Source of the DNA: Aplysia californica | Lineage: Eukaryota > Mollusca > Gastropoda > Aplysiida > Aplysiidae | Assembly (NCBI RefSeq): GCF_000002075.1 | Contig: NW_004797947.1 | Span: 155,282 to 219,281 of the forward strand | Reading direction: 5' to 3' | DNA: 64,000 nt | In this document: piece by piece, positions 1-13,700 of the stretch | Position numbering within the stretch: the stretch's first letter is position 1 | Layout: each line of letters starts with the position of its first letter | Position numbers and translations under genes: made by a program | The notes under the pieces: generated by a model | Seen by the model: the letters and a program-made list of their open reading frames with translations, nothing else | Database searches by the model: none | What the model was told of the DNA's origin: nothing

Positions 1-436
1 CGTCAGACCAGGATACCCCTCCGATCACGTGACTACATCTAAGTATAGACAACCGCATGGCACCAAAGATGGAAGTGTCTATGTATATTATGCTTAATCT
101 ACACCTTTCTCTCGGAAGTTCTGATACTGATAGCTGATTTGATAGCGCGTCTGCGTTTGATGTCGAGCAATGACTTTTGGAACGGTTCGATTCCGGTCCC
201 GGACAGTTGTTTTTTTTCTTTTTTCCTCCTCCCGACTGACCAACAGTTCCATAAATTATAGCCCTAATTTGTAGAGATGCTTTGAAGTTGTTGTTTATTT
301 TTAAAAATGTATTAGTGATTAAAAATGCAGGAGGGGGGGGGGGGGTGGTAGATCTAAATTTAAATATCTAGATCTAGATATATATCTAGTCCTCCTGCGT
401 CTTTACGGCAATTTTCGTGCGGTCTTCCATCATGTC

Positions 437-511
437 CAGGTAGGCCTACTAGATCTAGATCTAGATCTAGACCATAGATTTAATCTAGAATCTAGATCTA
501 GATTCTAGAGA
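437..511. repeat. AGATCT/TAGATC simple-repeat tract
   Basis: Runs of the six-base unit AGATCT, partly interrupted. The same unit recurs across the window (for example 10250-10520, 35695-35820, 62020-62090, 62450-62500) and is the commonest simple repeat here. Confidence 0.85.
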
Positions 512-900
512 AATGTTACCGAAAACACGCCGTTCCATGTGAGTATCCCAGGAAGTGATGACATCACATTACTAAAATTAGCAGCCAATCAGAAAGATGC
601 GTCATTTCTACGTTTAACGGCATGTGGGGTTGGAGGGGTAGGCTTCTTAGGGTTAGGCCTCTTCTTTATTGTGTTTGATGGGGTGGTCGCTCGTTACGGA
701 AGTCCTTCCGTCATTAGAATTTTAACATTTTATTGATAAATAATAGGCCTATTTTTCATTCATACAGTCTCATTCAGTGTCAGATTTCAGTAAGTAAGTG
801 AGTAAGCGTAAGGCAAGGCCAATGCCACTGACAGTCCAACAAACAGCCAAGTTCGTACTTTCTAGGCTAAGACGATGCTAGCTAGCTCTGTTAAAAGTTT

Positions 901-1904
901 GGTGATTTTGTAGTTTCGTTCGTTAAAGTTCAAAGTCAAAGCTTAACACCAGACCCTGAATTGCCAGGTAAACGTTGAGGAGTGAACTAGGCTTAGACTG
1001 GAAGGAAGCACTTAAGCCAGAAAATTAAAATTCAAGCAAAGAATGGCGCTTTGTGGGCAGTTTCCACCCCCCAATTATTATTCGCCGGTTTGGGCCCCAA
1101 ACTTATTCTTCTTGTTCTCCTCCTCTTCCTCTTCCTATGCTCTTCCTGCTTCTTCTTACAGTTCTTCTTCTTTTTCTTCTTCTATGAACGCTCCAAACCT
1201 ACTGTGAGAAGACGGTCAAAGGCGTGAGAGCGAAACCGGGAATTCCCAGAGTATGCTCACGGTACTTAATGTTTTAATGGGTCGAAGCTTCGACCAATCG
1301 CTGCCCTCTTTACGCCCCCTGTGTAGTCGCATGTCGATTAGGCGTGCAAGGCTTTAGCATTGTCGACATCAACCATCTTTATTCTCTGGCCACTGACCTA
1401 GAGCTATAATGACACTTCACTGAGAGCGCTTAACGCATGCGCAAAGGTCATGTTGACGTTCGGGGGGGTTCGGGGGGGCTTGCCCTGTTGATCTAGATTT
1501 TAGATCTAATAAAAATATGGAGGTGGGGGGTTCTGAATGTTATCCTAATTTGATGTTTTGCAGTTAGGTAGTTTGCATCCCTGCTCTTTGTAGCCTATTT
1601 CAAGTAGTATCAAGACTTCTGGGTGTAAACAAATGGATCGTGGACTTTTAACGAACTGAACTACAAGATCATCCCCTTACCCTCTATTCTAGTTATAGAG
1701 ATCATCTAAATCTAGGGAAGGGTGATTTTGTAGTTTCGTTCGTTAAAGTTCAAAGCTTAACGCCAGGTAAACGTTGAGGAGTGAACTAGATCTAAGTGTG
1801 AGACTGGAAGGAAACACTTAAGCCAGAAAATCAAAATTCAAGCTAAGAATTGCGCTTTGTGGGCAGTTTCCTCCACCCCCCAATTATTATTCGCCGGTTT
1901 GGGC
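901..1904 (+). repeat. Duplicated block upstream of RRM1 exon 2 (901-1094 and 1722-1904)
   Basis: About 190 bases from GGTGATTTTGTAGTTTCG to ATTATTCGCCGGTTTGGGC occur twice in direct orientation with a few indels and substitutions. A further matching part (TTTTGCAGT..TTGCATCCCTG) occurs at about 1556 and 1984, and another (..GTAAACAAA) at about 1627 and 2060. The duplicated unit was therefore longer and later lost or gained internal DNA. Whether it duplicates part of a 5' UTR or promoter cannot be said. Confidence 0.75.
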
Positions 1905-2227
1905 TGCAAGAGTCAAGAGTAGGGGGGTGCCCCCCTAACCTAATAAATAATAGTAGAGGAGGGTGAATTTTACCACAAATTTGATGTTTTGCAGTAGTTG
2001 CATCCCTGTTCTTTGGGTTGCCTATTTGGCCATCAAGACTCCCAGATTTCTTCTCTGGATGTAAACAAACAGAACTACGTCAATATCACCAAATCTAGAT
2101 TAGATCTATTCGACTCTTGTTTCTTAGTGGTCACTCGTTACGGGGCAGGGATATTTTTTCAGGGTGATGATTATTGGGTTTTTAAGAATGGGATAGTTAT
2201 CTTTCTTTTTCTTACACTACTTTACAG

Positions 2228-3144
2228 GCGGCCGCAGAGAAAGTGTTCACTTTGACAAAATCACTTCAAGAATCCACAAACTGTGCTATGGCTTACACAA
2301 GGACTTTGTTGATGCGGTAAGTGGCAAGTGAATGCAGAATACTTTTTGTTATTTAGGGTTAGATCTATAAATAAATATAGCCTAAATCATTTTTAATGGT
2401 AGTTTGTGAGGTGGGGAACATGTCTGAATCTTTTAAAAAAATTTAAGTCCTTATCTCTGGACTCTGGCAAACGGTTCGCGGTCAGAACCAACTGGCAACA
2501 GCCTGGGCACATTCTTTCATGACTTCCATGAAATTTGTTTTCAACAATTGCCGAAGACACGTCTCTTTTACTGGGAGTTCTTTCATAAGATGAAAAAGAT
2601 TAAAATAGGTTCATAAGATTTGATTTAATGACCAATTTACTGACATTTTTAATGATTCCATACTGAGAGTCCCTGCTTAGCGGCTTACACACACAACCAA
2701 CCCTGAATAGAGTTAAATTAATTTCATGTAATCAAGTTATCGAGTATCTCCGTCTGCCTGGTGGAATGTATCCGAATCAATCCTGGCTGGCCGTAACAGG
2801 GTCAAAACCAGTTGCTCTAATTTTTCAGATGGGGCCCCAGAACATAAAACTTATAGTAAAAAAATTCATATATTATTTTGCCAGGTTCATCAAGATATAT
2901 GTATCTGACACTCAGTTGTTGAATACTGTACTCACAATTGTTTGTTTCTTTCGCTCTGCAGGCTGCAATTACCTTGAAGGTCATCAATGGCCTGTACCCG
3001 GGAGTGACTACTGTCGAGCTGGACAATCTGGCAGCTGAGACAGCAGCCACGATGACCACCAAACATCCTGACTACGCCATATTGGCTGCTCGTATCGCCG
3101 TGTCAAACCTTCACAAGGAAAGCAAGAAATTGTTCAGTGGTCAG

Positions 3145-3181
<37 letters not shown>

Positions 3182-3605
3182 TTTATTTATTTTTTTTTTT
3201 TCTTTCTTGGGGGAGGGGAATGATGTGTAGTCTTTTACTAAATTATTTCATCTGTAGATTCCTTTCCTTGGTTGTTGTTGTTTTTTTTGTTTTTTTGACA
3301 TTTTGAAAATGTTTCAGTATTTTGGATATTAAAGAGAATAGAGGGGATTGCATTTGAATCAGTTTTAAAAATCCTTTTATAGGCATGTGATGTGTTGAGT
3401 AAGTGGCTTTTGTTTTACACAATATGACTATGTAGTCTCGGTTGGGTCTTAGAAATGATTATGCTAACTTATTCCTACTTTTCCATTTTTCTGTTTTGTA
3501 CCAGATGCCATGACGGACTTGTACAACTGGGTGAACCCAAAGACTGGTAAACATTCTCCCATGATCTCAAAGGAAGTCTACGAGATCATTCAGAAAAATG
3601 CTGAT
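2228..3605 (+). CDS. RRM1: RRM1 exons for the N-terminal ATP-cone (activity site)
   Basis: Three exons (2228-2316, 2962-3139, 3505-3605) encode the ATP-cone, which senses ATP/dATP and switches the whole enzyme on or off. Visible landmarks are [35 protein letters not shown] and [19 protein letters not shown], all close to the vertebrate protein. The first exon begins with the last two bases of a split codon. Its first residues read (x)[10 protein letters not shown], where human has DGRQERVMFDK, so the upstream exon should end with about seven to nine residues plus one base. Confidence 0.93.
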
Positions 3606-6600
3606 GTGAGCTTGTTTTTATATTTTGGCACATTTTTATTAAAGATTTAAATAGAATTATAATCTGTTTAACGCAGCCTTACTTTTACATTTAAAAGGAT
3701 TTTTTTTCTGAAACTAAGGGAAGTATGATATAAAGTGTATTGATGTTGCTGTTACATTACTTCAACAATACATAATGTGTGTGTATTGGTTCTTTAATTT
3801 TGAACAGCATTGAGATTAATTGCACTTTTTTCTTATTTCAGAGGTTGAACTCTGCTATCATCTACGACAGAGACTATTCATACAACTATTTTGGCTTCAA
3901 GGTAAGCGCTCAAACTTAACTTCTTTCCTCAAAAGGTTGCATGTTACACTGCTGCTGGTTTCACCACTTCTGGTTTTGTGGCTGACTTTGATTCCTGTAG
4001 ATTCTATTCCCTTTTACTGATTTGATGATTTGAACAATTGTTTTTAATTTCAGACTAAAATCTTGGTTTCAGTGTACACCATTAACTTTGGTCTGAGCTC
4101 GGGTTGTCTTTGACAATGATCTAGTTGTAATTTCATAATTTATATGAACAATATTCTGTTGTTTCTGGTAATGTACCCAATGTTCCGTATATAGGCGTGT
4201 GTGGTCGTCTTGTCTCCTCCTCTTCCTCCCTCCCCTCTCCTCCTCTTCCCCCCCCTGCACTTCTTTGTACCTCACTTTGTAGCTGGCAGCTTGTATAGCA
4301 GAAGGGATTATTTTTTTTCTTTTCAGACCCTAGAAAGATCTTACCTTCTCAAGATTGATGGAAAAGGTAAGACAAAATTATACTTTGAGTCTTTGTCAAT
4401 GGATGATTTTATCTTGTCCTGAGTGCAGGAGTGATGGGAATGTCACTGTGTAAAACAAAGAAGTAGAATTTGTAGGAAATGACATTTCAGAAGAAAAATC
4501 ATCAGAAACTTACAGAAGAATGATGTCAATGACTTTGGAACATGAGAGGGGCAGGAAATCTGTCACACCTGTTAGTTCACATGTATACTACATGAGAAAA
4601 TCACAAGTTCAATCTTGAATGTCACTAAAGAAAATGATACAGTAGATAGTGGTAGCATGTGATCTAAAATTTGATCTAACATCTACCTGTACCAATGACC
4701 ACTTTCCACTTGAATCTTTCATTTTAGAAAAATATAACGACACTATCTGAGCGGTCCACTGACTAAGCTGACCGTTTTTCTGTTGGACTATGGCTGGTCA
4801 TCTTAGTCAGCTTAGACTATATATATATATAGAGAGAGAGAGAGAGGTGTGCATGGATCAGATGTACTGTAGCTTGGTTTTATTCTCCCTACAGTGGCAG
4901 AAAGACCCCAGCAGATGCTGATGAGAGTTGCTGTGGGAATCCACCAAAATGACATCACTGCCGCTATTGAGGTAGGTCCTAATATAAAAGCCATACAATT
5001 TAATTCCTAAGGCCTTTGGGAATTTTTAAAGCTTTTCCCTAGTGACAAGTTGCATCACACTGTCATACTCCTTACAGTACTATGTCACCAGCATTTCACT
5101 CCCTTTGGAACTGCTAGGGGTTTGAAACAATTAACAAACAATACATGATGACCTCGAGTCGAGTATTTTATCTACTAGAGTTCGCTTGGGCGCTCAGTGA
5201 ATACAATCATGGAGCAAATGCAAAATGAATGTTCTGAGGTTCACATGGCTGTTTATTACTTGCTTGCTCTGGCTGCATCCGCAAATGGAGATATTGACTA
5301 AAAATCGACACTAGGGTCAAATTTGTAGATTTGCTTTTCATGCCTTATTCTTAAAATTTAATAAGCCTTTCATTTATAAACTGTAAAAACTTCACCTATA
5401 GGTGTGACGTTATCTATTTCCATAGGTCTCAAATCCGAGAAGTAACTCAACTATATTAGCACCCTTCACATATTATCATGAAGGCCCTTTTTATAAATGA
5501 TTTGACTGGTGGATGGGGATTTCACTGCACACTGGTATTTTTTCTTATCACATTGCATTTTTTCAGTTTTTATCTCTATTGATTGCCATATGAACAGCAC
5601 TTGAAGCAGTTTTAATCGCTTGGGGAGGGGGTGTGTGTCAAATTTGTTGCTTGGCCAAGTCTTTATCATTACTTTCTAATTTGAGAATTTTTGTACTTTC
5701 ACAGACCTACAACCTCCTGTCAGAAAAATGGTTCACACACGCTTCGCCAACTCTGTTCAACGCCGGCACAAACAGACCACAGTTGTCCAGGTATGCTTAC
5801 GAATCAGTTTTTTATTTTAACACATTACGCCCTACGGGTCTGGAGGGGAAGTCCTACCCCTAGATCCTAAGCAAGGGGAAAGAACCCACCTTCCATGAAT
5901 ACACGCATTTCAAAAATACTAAACAAATTCCAAAAATCCTGAAAAAATTAGAAAGAGAAATTAGTGTAATTTCAGAAAAATATAACTTCATGTATGCGCA
6001 AACTGTTGGAAATGTTCTAACTTTAGTTCAATCGGGGTGTCCGACCCGCCACTTTCACTCGCTGTTGAGCAGCAGCCCTATATCTAAATTCTACATCTGA
6101 TTAATTTTAATCGCCCAAAACTCTGGCTACATTTTCATCAATATCTAATTCATCTTGTTCGTCATTTGCTTGTTCTTTCTCAAATCCATCGTTATTTCCT
6201 TTTTCAAACTCAATTTGCGTCGTTTATCAACAAGTCAAAAGACACCTTCGAAGTGTCGGAAACGCGATCGCACTTCGTTCGGCTCTGATATTAAAACTAC
6301 TAACCCGAAGATTTTGGTATCAAACGGAAGAAGAAACATTTTGCAATACTATGTAAAACAAAATCTCGGCCCCGGAGTCTCGTTATGGCGATAATTCGTT
6401 TCTAAAGACACCTGGTTGGAGTGGGCAAGTTAGGGTGGAACACGTAGGGACACATTCTACTTTGCCTCACTTATTTGTGAATGGAATGTTCTCTCTTTTT
6501 TTAATTTTTTTTATTTGTTTGTGTCTGTTTCTAAGCGTTGTCCTTGTTTTCTTCCTGCTCATTGTCAATTTCTCTGCGAATTGGATACTGAGGTCTCTTA

Positions 6601-9600
6601 GATCATTTTTAATTGTAAAATGTTTTAGCACAATTTCTCAGCAGCATTTATTAATTTTGGTTTTTCTTCTATTCTTTCAACAGTTGTTTCCTGATTGCCA
6701 TGCACTCTGACAGCATCGAAGGCATCTACGATACCCTGAAACAGTGCGCTCTCATCTCCAAAAGTGCTGGGGGCGTTGGGCTCCACGTGCACTGCATCAG
6801 AGCTGCTGGAAGCTACATTGCGGGGGTGAGTTGTAGTTCTCAAACTCTCGACTGCTTTTAAGATTTTTTAAAGACAGTTAAGAATTACATTAAGATAGTG
6901 TCGTCTGGTGATTGCAGAGTAGCAATCTTTTTCCCTTAGTTTTATGCGAGCTGTATTTTTTGGGAAAGGAGATGCTATTCATTTAATAGTGTCAGGATGG
7001 GCTTTGTATGAGTATACCTGTTTTCTTTTGGTGTTTGTGAGCATATTGCTGGGCAGTGTCACCCCATGTTTAAACATCAAGCTTTAGGGGAAGTTCTTGT
7101 TGAAATTAAGTTTAAGAGAAAAGAGGCATAGAAAATGTTTGTTTTCCAACAGATGTTGTTAATAAGAATTTAAAATAGACATGATGACTTGAAAGTGTAA
7201 TTTTAGAACAAAATGTTTTTATTTTCTTTATTTCAGACAAATGGAACGTCTAATGGTCTGATTCCTATGCTGCGAGTCTACAATAACACATCAAGATATG
7301 TGGACCAGGGAGGAAACAAGGTGTGTACATCAGTGTGGTTGAGAGTGAGCTTTTCTTCAGAGGTGTCAATTTTCTAGATAAACCAGGGAGTCCTTAAATT
7401 ATCTATCAATTTGTGTTTCAGTTGCAATATTTTCCTGCAATATACCTTTATTTTTAATCTCTTTTGGCACGTCATATTGCACTTCATAGAAAAATTAGTC
7501 TCGATACAAGATATATCAGTAAAGTTTGAGTCCCTGCGTGTTTGTTCCATGACGTCTGAAAAACATTTTTTAAAAAGTTGTATCTGTTTTCTTTTTAATT
7601 TAGGATTCCGATTTGTTTGGCCACCATTATGGATACTTGACTCTTATTTCTTAACTTTTGGTAAGATTTCTTCGCAGGAGATTTTTAACAAGTGCCTTTT
7701 TAGAAAAAATCTGTTTCTTTTCTCTCGGTTAATTTGTTTTACTGTAAAAATGTGTGTGCCTAAAGAAAGTACCAAAAGTCGCCACAGGCTGCTTATTTAC
7801 TGGACCGAATTTTACCAAACTTCACACATATAACAAGCGTAGTAAGGAATCTTAATGACTAATCCAATTTGAGAAAAAAGTTTCGTTTCTATGGATACGG
7901 CGACCATATTGGATTTTGTGGACATGTCTTGCATAATGAATACCGCACTTACTGCTCATGGAAATTGATTGGGTTTTTTTGCATGCGTGTTAAACATTAG
8001 ATCTAAAAATTTGTCTGTTTTTTTTCTTAAACGAATTTTAAAAAATTTTATGAATTTTTTTCTGAGGTACCATTCAAGTTTGCAAAAAATCAGTAAAAAT
8101 TCACACTCAAGACACCACCAACAAAAAACTATTCCAAATATCAAAAATTCAACTGATGTATTTTTAGTATTACATCTTCTCTTCATTCTGTGAAAATTTC
8201 ATTATGATTGGATGAAAAATGGTGGAGTTATTAAAAAAAGTATTGAGAAAAGTCGCGTTTTGAGAAATCAGCGGTAAAGAAAAATAAAATATTGACTTTA
8301 TGAGGAAATGGTGAAAAACATGCCCGGTATGGGGGAAAATACGGTTTTTGGGGGTACTTTTGGTACCTTTCTTTAGGCTCACACACACAAATGTTTTCTA
8401 GCTATTTTAGAATTTTGTCAAATGACTCGGGGGGGGGGGGGGGGGGGGGGGAGTAAGTAATGATACTATTTCAGTTCTACTATATAAATGGCTAGATTTT
8501 TATGTCGTGTTTGGAAGGCGCCGCTGGTTGGTTCTCTCAACTTTTCATTTTGAATTTGCAATGATTTTTGTCCTCCTATTTTCAGAGGCCTGGAGCGTTT
8601 GCCGTTTACCTGGAGCCATGGCATGCCGACATCTTTGAGTTCTTGGACCTGAAGAAGAACACTGGTGCTGAGGAGCAGAGGGCCAGGGATTTGTTCTACG
8701 CCATGTGGATCCCGGACTTGTTCATGCGCAGAGTGGAAGAAAATGGAGACTGGACTTTGATGTGTCCTCACGAGTGCCCAGGCTTGGCTGATGTGTGGGG
8801 GGAAGAGTTTGACAAACTGTATGAAAAGTGAGTTTCTACTTTTTCCGAGTTTTTAGACCTACCAAGCACTCCGATAAAATCGAGTCTCTCTGGAATCAAT
8901 TTTTTTCCCCCCTCTCAATTTTCTTGCAAAATATGTGACTTGGTCGGTTAGCAAATGAGAATGAAGATTGTAATTTTGAAGAATACTGTGCACCTCAGAG
9001 GTGCTGATTCTCCAGAAACCCTGATTTTTGAAGCGGTTGAAAAAGTTCTGGGTTTTTTTTTTTTTCCACAAATCAGTTGGCGCCTCTGATACTTTTCTGT
9101 ACATACTTAACCCTCATCCTGCGGGAGCCGGGTTTATGTAGCCCGATAAGCCTGTTTCGGCACCTCGCCTGCGTTCTGGTCCCGAGTCAGTGTAGCTCCT
9201 GGCTCAGCGCACGCGCCGCGCGCAGCCTCTTACATGTCATTCGGGTCCCAAGTCGGATCCCCATTCACGCAGGTCAAGTGTGTGTGCGTCAGTCTGCTTG
9301 AGTTTGTGTGCGTTTGTGGCCTTCTTCTAGAACCACCTGCGTTGGTTCATAATCGAGGCATACGTCTCATTCAAAACATGCCAAGTTGATAGCTCTAGAT
9401 GTTTGTCCAATGAAATTATAGAAGAAATTGACCCACTTAGACATGAAGAGCTCGAAAGGATAGTCAGGAAACAAGACTTCCATTTTTCTATACAAAATAT
9501 TTCAAATGAGCTTGATTTTGTATGAAATGATATACCTGATAAAAAATGAGCTTGTTTAATAGTTTTGAATACCCTTGTGCAGGTACAAAGAACAATTTGA

Positions 9601-10661
9601 GTGTAAAACATTTGGAAATTGACCTAAATTATCCCTTTTCGAACCTCAGGTCATTCATAACAACAAGAGCGTCCAGAAAGGTTATTCAAATGGGCGTAAC
9701 TACTCGTAATGTCTTATCAGCTTGTGAGAGGGGGTTATTCATGTGTTTGTAACACTTTATAAATAGAATGCTATGAAGGATAGAGCGTTATTTTCATCAT
9801 TAGTTAACACACTCCCGCGGTATTCATGGCGAAAACACACGTTCCCGGCGCGCGCGCTGTACACCAACAGTACACACTGAGTGACCTCGGCGGCCTGCCC
9901 GGCGAGTCCGACGTAATCGGTTGCTGATAAGATACGCATCTGGGCACAGACGCAGGCTAAGAGTTAAGGGGCTGTTTTTTCACAATGTCCTTATAAGTGG
10001 TTGGCGGGTGCCACTAGTCACTAGGTTTTTTTCAACTTCTTTCTTTTCTTACCCTCTGTACTTTCTGTCCATCTATTAGACCGCGTTTCCGACATGATTG
10101 TCGGAACCTGAGTAGAAATACGAATACGAAAAAGTACGACTTAAATTATCTACTTTCAGTTTCGTGCTCGAGCGGCCATTTTGAATTTCGTTTGTTTACT
10201 GATTGTTCAGATCATGTGGATTCTTTCAAGTCCGACTCACTTGTTCTACTTTAGATCTAGATTTATAGATCATTATAGACCTCAATGGAGGATTCATATT
10301 CCAATTCTATTGTGTCGAACCATATTATAGGTTGTGCTGTAATATTAATGTTCGTAAAACGCATTTTATCAGGTGCGTGAATTATTTACTTAGAATAAAG
10401 ATTTAATCTAGACCCCTAGACTCAGCTGAGTCCATCACTTCGGAATCGGATGCGGATTTCTCGTTCAAGACCTAGATTCTAGATCTATTCCTATTCACTT
10501 GTTCTACTAGATCTAGATTGATTTAGATCACTGAGATCTATATGGAGGATTCATAGATCTTTATCCAATTCTGTTGTATCAAACTCTTTATAGCAATGTA
10601 GGCCATATTATTTTTATTATTATTAATGCTCCTTGTTTATTTTGGAGTGTGCTCTTTTCTT

Positions 10662-10723
<62 letters not shown>

Positions 10724-13700
10724 ACTTGTGCTGGCCTTCTTTATTGTGTTTGTTCGGGTGGTCGCTCGTTACTCGGAAATCCTTCCTTTTATGACACCCA
10801 CAATTTAAAAGCTCTTTAAGTTGTTGGGGGGGGTGCGCAAAATTTTCAGACAATCTGGTTGAGGCTCACATGCAGGTCTAATCTATTTTGTTCTTTCTTT
10901 ACACAATTGTTGTTCATCGATTGTGCTTCTCAAACAAATGCTCTTTGTGTTACAGGTATGAGAAAGAAGGAAAGGGCAAGAAGACCATGAAGGCCCAGAA
11001 GTTGTGGTACGCCATCATTGAGTCACAGACGGAGACAGGAACTCCGTACATGTTGTACAAAGACAGCTGTAACCGAAAGTCCAACCAGCAGAACCTGGGC
11101 ACCATCAAGTGTAGCAACTTGTGCACAGAGATTGTGGAGTACACCGCTCCTGATGAGGTCAGTTCTCCATATGGGGATACAAACCTAAGATTTTCCTGTC
11201 AAGTTGGGTTTCTGACATTGTTGGGATTTTGTTGTTTGTTGGGTTTTTTTATTTTTATCTTCGCTTTTTAGAGGCTAGTTTATTTGCATCTCTTTAAGAG
11301 ATTTGTACTCTCATGATTATCCATTGTAAGAAATTGACAGGTGGGTGGTTGGCGGGTGCTCTGGTGTGGTGTGCTCCTTCTTTCCTATCGTCAACTCTTG
11401 TCATTATCTCCCCCTCCTCTTTTTTTGTGTTTGTTACTTGCTTGTGACACCTCTCATCTTCGGCACTTGTATAACCTTATTGTGTTGCAAGTGCTGTAAA
11501 ACTTACTAAAAACGAAAAACAAAAGAAATTGACAGTGTGCTACAACACAGGCCTGAGCAGCAATATTGGGGATGGGGGCATAGTTTGTTTTAGTTCTATT
11601 TTATGCTGCTGGAGAAAAGGTGGTGTGTGTGATTTATTGACACAATTTTTTTTGTGGTTTATTGATACAATTTTTTTTTGTGGTTTGACAGAAAATGTGC
11701 CTTCTGTTATGCAGTTTTATTGATTGCTTAAAGTGATCAAGATTTTCTTCGTCGAGTAAGCAGGTAGTTCTTTTTTTTTCTCTGTATTTGTTCCTGTATG
11801 TGTTTTCTCTGTATTTGTTCCCGTATGTGTCTTTTTCATGACCATGACTGTCAATCTGCTTCTCTTCACTCAAATATTTCGTTTTTATATACATTTTAAA
11901 ACTTTTTTTTTTTCATTTCAGGTTGCCGTCTGCAACTTGGCTTCGATTGCTTTGAACATGTTTGTGAAACCCGACAAAACTTTTGACTTTGAGCGTCTTC
12001 AACACGTCACCAAAGTTGCGACTCGCAACTTGAACAAGATCATTGACATCAACTACTATCCTGTTCCTGAGGTAGGGATTTTAAAAATCCTTATTGCTTA
12101 CATGATGCAACTTATTGCCAGTTTAAATCCAGAAATGACAACCATTTTCATCAAAATACCAAAATATTGTAATAATCAAATTACATTCTATTATGTCTGT
12201 ACATGAAAAATCAAACCATCCAGCGGTCTACCTGACAAGTTTGTTTGTTGTTTTTTTCCAGCTTTCTGAAAGGCACCATTTTTTTTGCTTATTTGTAAAA
12301 ATGACCGGAACAGGCAAGCTTAGTATTTACTGCTCTCTGCCTTGTGTACCTGGTGGTATCTGGAGAAAGTTAGTAAAATTCTGATTTGTGTCTTTGAAGA
12401 GGGTTTCTTTTTTTTTTTTTTTTACATTCCATTAGTATATATATATTTTGTTGATTAATTTTCGTCTTTTGAAGTGTCATGAGTTGTAATCTTTCGTGTT
12501 CAGAAGATCCATTCTAGTCTTCTTTTTTTTTTTCCCAGGCTAAAAATTCCAACATGCGTCACCGTCCCATCGGGTTGGGAGTTCAGGGTCTTGCTGATGC
12601 TTTCATCTTGATGAGATTCCCTTTTGACAGCCCAGAGGCCAAGCAGCTGAACAAGGAGATCTTTGAGACGATTTACTTTGCTGCCCTGGATGCCAGTTGT
12701 GAGCTTGCAGAAAAATTAGGACCCTACGAGACATATGAAGGCTCTCCTGTCAGCAAAGGCATCCTGCAACACGATATGTGGGGCGTTAAAGAGGTGTGAC
12801 AAATTATGATTTATCTAGCTTGTTCAAATTTGCTTATCTTCTCGAAAGCAACATTTCTGAAATTGCGTATCGTATTGCCCTGTATATTTTAAAAATCTTG
12901 ATACAAGATGTATTAGACAATATGATCAGTTTTAAAAATTTTGAGTTCCCATTCCCATTTGCACCAATATGACAGTCAGTGTGACTTGTTTTTTTTCCCA
13001 ACCTCTAAAAAGCATGATGCATTTTTCAACTTTTAATTTGGTATTTGTTGTTTCATGATTTTATTTAAGTTTCTAGACTTCTCTTGAAATGAAAAGTTTG
13101 TAGGATTTTGAGTCTGTACGTCTTTGAAAAATTGTTGTCTGTCTGTTTTAAAAAGGTCAAAACTCCTAGTCTGTAGTGCTTAAATGTTTCAGGTCATAGC
13201 TGACTTGGTTGTATTAAGTTGTTGAATAAAATTTAAAGGCTGTGGCATTTGGGACGTCTTGTTGCCTTAATTGTCCAGAAAAGAATGCAGTAGTGTCAAT
13301 GGAAAGAGGTGTTTGTGATTGTAATGTGAAAAAATGGAAATTTAGATTTTGAGAAATCATCCTGCTGTTTCTAAGAAAAATTTTGTTTTGGTGTCCCTCA
13401 GGTGACGAAACTGGACTGGGCTGGACTCAGGCAGAGAATTTCTAAGTTTGGAATCCGCAACAGTCTTCTCCTTGCCCCCATGCCAACCGCTTCGACAGCT
13501 CAGATTTTGGGAAACAATGAGTCTATTGAGGCCTACACCAGCAACATCTACACACGCAGAGTTCTCTCAGGGGAGTTCCAGATTGTCAACCAACACTTAC
13601 TGAAAGGTGAGATTTAAATAAAAAAAGTCAATTTGATAATGTAGTTTCCAGCAGTTTTGTGTTTTTGAGTACTTTAGCACAACTGAATTGCATGTCTGGG

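Larger units (their letters stand above)
1..2227. other. Upstream of / intron 1 of RRM1: no exon recognised
   Basis: I see no stretch encoding the expected RRM1 N-terminus. Contents are an AGATCT-rich tract (about 437-511), a duplicated block (901-1094 and 1722-1904), a CTT-rich run (about 1105-1187), and a CGCATGCGCA motif at 1434-1443 that resembles an NRF-1 site and could mark a promoter. The block at about 640-710 recurs at about 10735-10795 inside an RRM1 intron, so it is a dispersed repeat rather than a unique promoter. Confidence 0.5.

Noticed and set aside
513-545. ATG followed by a GTGAGT donor, as a possible RRM1 first exon
   Set aside because: The peptide (MLPKTRRS) does not fit the conserved N-terminus and the phase does not match the exon at 2228.
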